DNA from: Gammaproteobacteria bacterium
Lineage (GTDB): Bacteria; Pseudomonadota; Gammaproteobacteria; Thiohalorhabdales; Thiohalorhabdaceae
DNA: 21,752 nt
Assembly: GCA_018609925.1 (NCBI GenBank)
Contig: JAHEOG010000117.1
Location: 1 to 21,752, forward strand
Direction: 5' to 3'
How positions within the stretch are numbered: the first letter of the stretch is position 1; every line of letters starts with the position of its first letter. This document shows, piece after piece, positions 16,449-21,752 of this stretch. The position numbers and the translations under genes were made by a program. The notes below the pieces were generated by a model. The model was not told the DNA's origin. It worked only from the letters and a program-made list of their open reading frames with translations, and did not search any database.

Positions 16449-19130
16449 CTAGGCGTTGACTTTCTTCCGGGCCGCGCGCTTGAGCCGGGCCGACAGGCGC
16501 CGAGCCAGGTCGCCGAACAGCTCGGTCTGGGTGGGATGGGGATGGATGGACTCGGCCACCTGGTCCACGGTCATTCGTCCGGAGACCATCATCACGGCCT
16601 CGCCGAGCAGGGTGTCGGCGTGGTCGGCGAGGATGTGGACTCCAAGGACCCGGTGCGAGCCCTTGTCCACCAACAGCTTGATGAGCCCCTCGGCCTCGCC
16701 CTCGATCATGGCCATGGCGTCGTGCTGGATGGGGGCCTTGGCACTGACGGGATCGAAGCCCCGATCGGTGGCCTGCTCCTCGGTGAGCCCGGCGAAGGCG
16801 GCCTCGGGCCGGGTGAAGATGACCCCGCAGTCCAGGGCCTGGTCGTAGGTAGCGCGCTCGCCCATCAGGTTGGCCGCCGCGATCCGGCCTTGGGCGGCAG
16901 CTGTGTGGGCGAGCATCAGCCCCGGCACCACATCTCCCACGGCGAAGATGTGCTCGGCGGAGGTGCGCCCACGGGCGTCCACGGAGACGAAGCCGTTGGC
17001 GGTCTCCACCCCGGCGGCATCCAGGCCCAGGCCTTCGAGCTGGGGCCGCTTGCCGGTTGCGACCAGCACCCGGTCCACCGTGACCTGACGGTCCTTGCCC
17101 TCGTTGTCGGCAAAATGGACGGTGAGATTGCCGGGCTGGCCCTCGATGCGCCCCACCTTGCTGGCCAGGTGGAGTGTCAAATTGCTCTCGGCCTCCAGGA
17201 CCCGGCCCAGCTCCCCGGCCACCTCGCCCTCCACCTCGGGCAGGACCCGGTTGCCGATCTCGAAGACCGTCACCTTGGACCCGAAGTCCCGGAAGATCTG
17301 GGCCATTTCCAGGCCGATGGCCCCGGCGCCGATAACCGCCAGCCGCTTGGGCGGGGCCTCCAGGGACCAGATGGTGTCGGAGGTCTCCACCCCGTCCAGA
17401 TCGGCCCCCGGAACGGGAGGCCGGGTCGGCGGCGCTCCGTTGGCGAGGATGGCGGCGCCGAAGGTGAGCTGGTGCTCCTTGCCCTCGGGATCGGTGTAGG
17501 CGAGGGTGTGCTCGCCAGTAAGTCGGCCCCGGCCCTGACGATAGTCGATCTTGAGGCCCTTGTCCGTTTTGGCGGCCATCTCCCCGCGGGTCTGGAGGAC
17601 CTCGCGGCGGTGGTCCTCCAGCGTGCCCCAGTTGAGCTTGGGCTTGTCGGTGCCTTCCACCCCGAGGAGGCCGTCGCCCTCGCGGTCGCGCATGCGGTTG
17701 GCGGCGGCCCGCCAGGTCTTGGAGGGGATGCAGCCCCGCCACAGGCACTCCCCGCCGGGCAGGGCCTCGTCGTGGATCAGGGCCACCGAGTGGCCCCCCT
17801 CGGTCAGGGCCCGGGCGGCGTCCTCGCCGCCGGTGCCGCCGCCGATCACGGCCACGTCCACATCCCAGTCGCCTTCGGGGATCAGCGGGAAGCGCCCGTC
17901 CAGCCAGTCCTCGGGGCGCTCGATGCAGGCCTTGAGGTCGCCCAGGTAGCGTGCCGCGTCGGCGCCGTTAACGACGCGGTGGTCGCAGGCCAGGGTAAGC
18001 ATCATGCCCGCCTCGGTCACCGCTCCCACCGCCAGGATGGCGCTGGCCCCGGGGACGGGGATGGCGTCGAACTGCTCCACCCCGAACATGCCCAGGTTGG
18101 AGAGCATGAAGGTGGGATGCTCGTACTCCGCTGGGGTGAGTCGGCGCTGGCGAGCCCGATCCACCAGGTCCTTCCAGGTGGTGCCTAGATCGTTCAGCTC
18201 GCGGTTGTTGACGTCCCGCAGCACGGGAACCACCAGTCCGCCTTTGTCGGCCTCCACCGCGATGCCGACATCGACGTTGGTGCGCTCGACGATCTTGTCG
18301 CCGAACTGATAGGCGTGGTTCAGCCCCGGATGATGGCGCAGGGCCTCGCCGCACGCCCGCGCCAGCAGGACGGTGAAGCTCACGCCCAGCGACTTGGCGG
18401 CCTGCTGGAGGCGCTCGGGATGGGCGTGGCGACTGACCCGGAACAGCGGAACGGCCAGGGCGTCCTGCATGTTGTGCGCCACGGCGCGCTCGAGGGAGGT
18501 CATGTCGCGCTCGTGGCCCGGGATGGAGTGCCTCGGGGTACCGGCGCGACTGGCCGGCTCGGCGGCCGGGCCGCTCGCCGGGGCCGCGGCCTGGACGTCG
18601 TCGGCGGTGATCTCGCCTTCCGGACCGGTGCCCGTCAGCTGCTCCAGGTCCACGCCCATGAGCCGTGCTACAACCCGAGCGTAGGGGGTAGCCTTCTTGC
18701 CCCGGGGCCGGGGGACCGGCCCCAGACCGGTCGTCGCCCCTCCGGCCGGTCCCGACTCCGCGGACGGCTCGGGGGAAGGCTTGGTGTCCGGGGTGGGCTC
18801 GGGCTGGGAAGTCGAAGCCGGTTCCGCATCCGCCTTCCCCGAGGGCCCCGAGGGGACCTCGGCCTCGTCGGTGGTCACCTCCTCGGGGGCCGCCACCAGG
18901 TAACCGATGGCCTCGCCCACCGGAACCGAGGCGTCCACAGGGGCCAGCGGGCCGGACAGGTAGCCCTCGCGGAAGACCTCCACATCCATGATAGCCTTGT
19001 CCGTCTCCACCTGGGCCACCACGTCGCCCCGGCTGACGGGATCGCCCGGCTGCTTCTCCCACTCCACCAGGATCCCCTCGGTCATGGTGTCCGAGAGCTG
19101 CGGCATCTTGATGGTGTAGCTGCTCGCCAT
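16449..19130 (-). CDS. Pyruvate dehydrogenase E2-E3 fusion: dihydrolipoyl acetyltransferase plus dihydrolipoyl dehydrogenase
   Basis: One 893-residue polypeptide carries two normally separate enzymes. E2 part: a single lipoyl domain (residues 1-80, lipoyl Lys45 in ETDKA), an acidic Pro/Ser/Glu linker (about 85-140), the peripheral-subunit-binding domain (about 143-180), a second Ala/Pro linker and the acetyltransferase core to about 410. The core has catalytic DHRVVNG with H384 and N388; Asn at the second position is known from Azotobacter E2p. E3 part from about 424: FAD motif VIGGGTGG at 428-435, redox pair C462-x4-C467 in GGECLWRGCIPSK, NAD motif VIGAGAIGLEMA, FAVGDVV and the C-terminal HPHPTQTE dimer motif. 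The frame is unbroken. ATG 19130 follows the pdhB stop by 2 nt, with GGGGAGC as ribosome site. Confidence 0.95.
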   Translation of the reverse strand: MASSYTIKMPQLSDTMTEGILVEWEKQPGDPVSRGDVVAQVETDKAIMDVEVFREGYLSGPLAPVDASVPVGEAIGYLVAAPEEVTTDEAEVPSGPSGKADAEPASTSQPEPTPDTKPSPEPSAESGPAGGATTGLGPVPRPRGKKATPYARVVARLMGVDLEQLTGTGPEGEITADDVQAAAPASGPAAEPASRAGTPRHSIPGHERDMTSLERAVAHNMQDALAVPLFRVSRHAHPERLQQAAKSLGVSFTVLLARACGEALRHHPGLNHAYQFGDKIVERTNVDVGIAVEADKGGLVVPVLRDVNNRELNDLGTTWKDLVDRARQRRLTPAEYEHPTFMLSNLGMFGVEQFDAIPVPGASAILAVGAVTEAGMMLTLACDHRVVNGADAARYLGDLKACIERPEDWLDGRFPLIPEGDWDVDVAVIGGGTGGEDAARALTEGGHSVALIHDEALPGGECLWRGCIPSKTWRAAANRMRDREGDGLLGVEGTDKPKLNWGTLEDHRREVLQTRGEMAAKTDKGLKIDYRQGRGRLTGEHTLAYTDPEGKEHQLTFGAAILANGAPPTRPPVPGADLDGVETSDTIWSLEAPPKRLAVIGAGAIGLEMAQIFRDFGSKVTVFEIGNRVLPEVEGEVAGELGRVLEAESNLTLHLASKVGRIEGQPGNLTVHFADNEGKDRQVTVDRVLVATGKRPQLEGLGLDAAGVETANGFVSVDARGRTSAEHIFAVGDVVPGLMLAHTAAAQGRIAAANLMGERATYDQALDCGVIFTRPEAAFAGLTEEQATDRGFDPVSAKAPIQHDAMAMIEGEAEGLIKLLVDKGSHRVLGVHILADHADTLLGEAVMMVSGRMTVDQVAESIHPHPTQTELFGDLARRLSARLKRAARKKVNA

Positions 19131-19132
19131 GG

Positions 19133-20113
19133 TTAAGAGCTCCCCAGCAGCTTGCGGGTGGCGCCGGCGACCCGATCGGCGTCGGGAATGGCGGCTCGCT
19201 CCAGCTTCTCGTTGTAGGGCACGGGGACGTCCTCGGCGGTGACCCGGACGGGCGGCCCATCCAGCTCGAAGAAGCACTGCTCGTTGATGACGGCCATGAT
19301 CTCGGCGCTCATGCCGACGGGGGCCTCGTCCTCGGTGGCGATAACCGCCTTGTGGGTCTTGGCCAGCGAGGCCCGGATGGTCTCGCCGTCGATGGGCTTC
19401 AGGGCCCGCAGATCGATCACCTCGGCGGAGATCCCGGCCTCGGCCAGCTTGTCCGCCGCGGCCAGATTCCAGTGGGTGCTCATCAGGTAGCCGATGAGGG
19501 TGACATCGGAACCCTCCCGGACCACCTGGGCGCCCTCCAGGGGGGCAAAGTGCTCCTCGTCCGGAACCTCGCCCTTGAGGTTGTAGATGGCCTCGTGCTC
19601 CAGGATTACTACGGGGTCGTTGCAGCGCACGGCCGTCTTGAGCATGGCGTAGGCGTCGGCCGGGAAGGCTGGGGTGACCACCCGCAATCCGGAGGTGCCG
19701 GCAAAGACCTTCTCCAGACGGCCCGAGTGCTGGGCCCCGAGCTGGTGGGCGACGCCGCCCGGGCTACGAATGACAATGGGGCAGGCCACCTGGCCCCCGG
19801 ACATGTAGCGGATCTTGGCGGCCGCGTTGATGATCTGGTCGGTGGCCAGCAGGGCGAAGTTCACCGACATGATCTCGATGATCGGCCGGCAGCCGGTCAT
19901 GGAGGCCCCGGTACCGAGACCGGTGTAGCTGTTCTCCGAGATGGGGGCGTCGATCACCCGGTGCTCGCCGTACTTTTCGAACAGGCCCTGGGTGGCCTTG
20001 TAGGTCCCGCCCGGCAGGCCGATATCCTCGCCAATGGCGAATACCAGGGGATCGTTGGCGAGCTCCTCGTCGTGGGCCCGGCGCAACGCATCCCAGTAGA
20101 AGGCCTGGGCCAT
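19133..20113 (-). CDS. pdhB: Pyruvate dehydrogenase E1 component, beta subunit
   Basis: 326-residue transketolase-like subunit that pairs with E1-alpha and binds the pyrophosphate half-site partner region of thiamine diphosphate. Seen: FAIGEDIGLPGGTYKATQGL near residue 25, RVIDAPISENSYTGLGTGA near 52 (catalytic-type Glu in ISE), RSPGGVAHQLGAQHSGRLEK near 115, and the C-terminal IDLRALKPID, VIATEDEAPVGMSAEI segments. Length is normal (about 325). ATG 20113 has AAGGGGG about 9 nt upstream and lies 2 nt after the pdhA stop. Together with pdhA and the fusion gene it forms one operon. Acetoin or branched-chain dehydrogenases are related; the overall sequence looks closest to pyruvate dehydrogenase. 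Confidence 0.94.
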   Translation of the reverse strand: MAQAFYWDALRRAHDEELANDPLVFAIGEDIGLPGGTYKATQGLFEKYGEHRVIDAPISENSYTGLGTGASMTGCRPIIEIMSVNFALLATDQIINAAAKIRYMSGGQVACPIVIRSPGGVAHQLGAQHSGRLEKVFAGTSGLRVVTPAFPADAYAMLKTAVRCNDPVVILEHEAIYNLKGEVPDEEHFAPLEGAQVVREGSDVTLIGYLMSTHWNLAAADKLAEAGISAEVIDLRALKPIDGETIRASLAKTHKAVIATEDEAPVGMSAEIMAVINEQCFFELDGPPVRVTAEDVPVPYNEKLERAAIPDADRVAGATRKLLGSS

Positions 20114-20115
20114 GG

Positions 20116-21123
20116 CTATTTTCCCCCTTCATTCACCCGGCCCAGGGCGGGGCCGGGGTCGTCGTCCAAGACGTACCGGGTGAGCTCATTGATGTCCGGC
20201 TCGGGGGACTCCTCGGCGAAGGGGATGATCTCATCATCGATCCGCTGCTGCGCGCCCTGGTCCATCTCCTCGAACTCGGCCTCCGTAAGGATTCCCTCCG
20301 CGATGAGGCGATCGCGGAAGAGATAGATGGGATCGCGCTCCATCCACTCCTTGATCTCGTCCTCCGAGCGGTAGCCACGACCCGAATCGGACATGGAGTG
20401 CCCCCGCAAGCGATAGGTCATCAGCTCCAGGAAGTAGGGGCCGTGCCCCTGGCGGACATGCTCGATGGCCTGGTCCGCGGACGCCATGACCGTGTCAACG
20501 TCCTGACCGTCCGTCTGGGAGGCCTCCATGGCATAGGCCTGGACACGCTTGTATTGGTCGTGCACCGGGGTGGAGCGCTCAAGAGATGTTCCGATGGCGT
20601 AGAGGTTGTTCTCGCAGACGAACAAAACGGGCAGCTCCCAGAGCTGGGCCATGTTCATGGTCTCGTGGAAGGTGCCCTGGTTGTCGGCGCCTTCACCGAG
20701 GAAGCAGACGGCGATCTGGTCGGTGCCCTGCAGCTGGATGCCCTTGGCCAGCCCGAGGGCGAGGGGGAAGGGCTCGCCCACCAGCGCGTAGCCGCCCATG
20801 AATTTGTTGGCCGCATCGAACAGGTGCATGGAACCGCCACGGCCGCGGGAGCATCCGGTCTCCCGGGCGAAGAGCTCGGCCATCACCGCCTTGGGATCGG
20901 TACCTGACTTGATGGCGTGGACATGGTCCCGGTAGCCGGTGATGACGTAGTCGTATGCGGGGCGCGCCCGTTCCTGGACACCGAAGGCGCAGGCCTCCTG
21001 GCCCGGGTACAGGTGCAGGAAGCCACCGATGTCTCGGTGGTGGTAGGCCTCCGCGCAGCGCTCCTCGAAGCGGCGCGCGAACACCATCTCTCCGAGCAAC
21101 CGCCTGCGATCCGCGGCTTCCAT
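20116..21123 (-). CDS. pdhA: Pyruvate dehydrogenase E1 component, alpha subunit
   Basis: 335-residue thiamine-diphosphate-dependent subunit that decarboxylates pyruvate and acetylates the lipoyl group of E2. Seen: LYPGQEACAFGV near residue 40, YRDHVHAIKSG, GRGGSMHLFDAANKFMGGYALVGEP around 95-118, and the ThDP motif G143-E-G-A-D-N-Q-G ending at E171-N-N. The motif begins GEG rather than the usual GDG, a form also seen in branched-chain E1-alpha. The RGHSMSD loop lies near residue 243. ATG 21123 has AAAGG about 11 nt upstream. It is the first gene of the operon pdhA-pdhB-E2/E3 and probably bcp. This two-subunit E1 replaces the single-chain AceE usual in gammaproteobacteria. Confidence 0.95.
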   Translation of the reverse strand: MEAADRRRLLGEMVFARRFEERCAEAYHHRDIGGFLHLYPGQEACAFGVQERARPAYDYVITGYRDHVHAIKSGTDPKAVMAELFARETGCSRGRGGSMHLFDAANKFMGGYALVGEPFPLALGLAKGIQLQGTDQIAVCFLGEGADNQGTFHETMNMAQLWELPVLFVCENNLYAIGTSLERSTPVHDQYKRVQAYAMEASQTDGQDVDTVMASADQAIEHVRQGHGPYFLELMTYRLRGHSMSDSGRGYRSEDEIKEWMERDPIYLFRDRLIAEGILTEAEFEEMDQGAQQRIDDEIIPFAEESPEPDINELTRYVLDDDPGPALGRVNEGGK

Positions 21124-21187
21124 GGGCTTCTACCTTTCGTCGAGATGCGGCTCGGGTCGGGCTGGGGAGGGGGTCTGCCGGCCGCGT

Positions 21188-21216
21188 ATGATTCCCGTCT
21201 GGCTACCCGAGGTCAA
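21188..21216 (-). promoter_or_regulatory. Probable sigma-70 promoter of the pdh operon
   Basis: On the minus strand TTGACC (21211-21216) is followed after 17 bp by AATCAT (21188-21193); TCATAC at 19 bp is an alternative -10. It would give a leader of about 60 nt before pdhA. A perfect 14-bp palindrome CCCGGCGCGCCGGG at 21230-21243 lies 13 bp upstream of the -35 and could be a binding site for a dimeric regulator. Confidence 0.45.
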
Positions 21217-21268
21217 CCCGGGCAAAGGCCCCGGCGCGCCGGGATTCAACGACGATGGCTCCGGCAGC

Positions 21269-21298
21269 AAAAAACGGCGCCCCCGGAAGGGGCGCCGT
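21269..21298 (-). terminator. Intrinsic terminator of the superoxide dismutase gene
   Basis: On the minus strand a perfect 10-bp stem (ACGGCGCCCC with GGGGCGCCGT, 21274-21283 and 21289-21298) with a 5-nt loop is followed by six Ts (21269-21274). It starts 24 nt after the stop of the superoxide dismutase gene and separates that transcript from the pdh operon. Confidence 0.93.
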
Positions 21299-21322
21299 CG
21301 GCCGTCCGCAAGGCGCCCGGGT

Positions 21323-21752
21323 CTAGAACCGCTTCCAGATCTGCCCGTTGGCGGCCGATTGCATCCGCTCCTCGATCAAGCTCCAGTTGAGGTTCTCGAT
21401 GACCGCGTCGATGTAGGCGCCGCGGCCGCCCGCGCCGTGGTCCACCATCCAGGCATGCTCGAAGCAGTCCATGATCACGATAGGGGCGAACCCGGCGATG
21501 TGGCCGTCCTCGTGGTGCTGGATGAAGTGGTTGTTGATCTGGCCGGTGGCCGGATCGTAGTAGGCGATGGCCCAGCCGATGCCGCGGGATTTGCCGCAGT
21601 TCTTAAAGTCCTCGATCCAGGCGTCGACGGACCCGAACTGCTCGGCCACGGTCTTGGCGAACAGCCCGTTGTCGTCGCGGCTGACGCCGGCCTTGAGGTT
21701 CCCGAAGTAGTATTCGTGCAGGACCATCCCGTCGTACTCGAACCCGAAGCGC
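21323..21752 (-). CDS. sodB: Superoxide dismutase, Fe/Mn family (N-terminus beyond window)
   Basis: C-terminal 143 residues of an Fe/Mn superoxide dismutase, which converts superoxide to oxygen and hydrogen peroxide; the 5' end is outside the window. Metal-ligand positions can be recognised: a His in VLHEYYFGNL, and Asp and His in IMDCFEHAWMVDH, equivalent to the DVWEHAYY signature. The C-terminal LNWSLIEERM is also typical. Several usually conserved positions differ (DCF for DVW, no NHTFYW, FIQHHEDGH for the NQDNP segment). This places it in a divergent subfamily that I associate with anaerobes and sulfur bacteria. It ends at TAG 21323-21325, just before a strong terminator. Activity and metal choice are inferred. 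Confidence 0.88.
   Translation of the reverse strand, partial: RFGFEYDGMVLHEYYFGNLKAGVSRDDNGLFAKTVAEQFGSVDAWIEDFKNCGKSRGIGWAIAYYDPATGQINNHFIQHHEDGHIAGFAPIVIMDCFEHAWMVDHGAGGRGAYIDAVIENLNWSLIEERMQSAANGQIWKRF

Noticed and set aside
17979..17984. Asn in place of Asp in the E2 active-site HxxxDG motif, suspected as inactivating
   Set aside because: The Azotobacter vinelandii E2p also has Asn here and is active, so this is a known functional variant.
16350..18188. 612-codon plus-strand open frame over bcp and the E2-E3 gene
   Set aside because: Antisense shadow of two well-supported genes, with no recognisable domain.

Overview
This is a GC-rich (roughly 70%) chromosomal window with tightly packed genes. 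The gene set (glyQ-glyS-gmhB-plsC order, PriA, PrxQ/Bcp, plant-type glutamate-cysteine ligase) suggests a gammaproteobacterium or close relative. An E1-alpha/E1-beta pyruvate dehydrogenase, an anaerobe-like Fe/Mn superoxide dismutase and fairly acidic proteins would fit a halophilic or sulfur-oxidising lineage near Ectothiorhodospiraceae, Thiohalorhabdus or Acidithiobacillia. That placement is an inference; no marker here fixes the genus. I see no rRNA, tRNA, CRISPR array, transposase or integrase.

Layout. (1) 1-1647, minus: a UPF0637/DUF1054 gene followed by gshA, which is cut by the window start. (2) 1711-3960, plus: the replication-restart helicase gene priA, divergent from group 1. (3) 4064-9605, plus: a compact run of glyQ, glyS, gmhB, a plsC-like acyltransferase and a DUF482/GNAT-fold gene. 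The first four are joined by stop/start overlaps. glyS carries an in-frame, lower-GC insertion. (4) 9612-12801: a DUF748 (AsmA-like) gene on the minus strand, lying between two inward-facing AACGCCAAGG repeats that are themselves flanked by AGGG. The gene is visibly lower in GC and contains a 612-bp tandem duplication. (5) 12822-14069, minus: a TraB/PrgY-family membrane protein, divergent from (6) 14121-15902, plus: a two-gene ABC-2 exporter of NodI/NodJ type. (7) 15938-21123, minus: the pyruvate dehydrogenase operon pdhA, pdhB and a single 893-residue E2-E3 fusion gene, followed by a peroxiredoxin (bcp/prxQ). (8) 21323-21752, minus: an Fe/Mn superoxide dismutase gene, cut by the window end and closed by a clear intrinsic terminator.

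Functionally the window mixes housekeeping (glycyl-tRNA synthesis, replication restart, LPS heptose and phospholipid synthesis, pyruvate to acetyl-CoA) with redox defence (glutathione synthesis, superoxide dismutase, peroxiredoxin). The most unusual items are the natural E2-E3 fusion, the repeat-bounded DUF748 segment with its internal duplication, and the inserted segment in glyS. I found no convincing new defence or mobile system; the best candidate for something undescribed is the physical fusion of the E2 core with E3, possibly coupled to the downstream peroxiredoxin.
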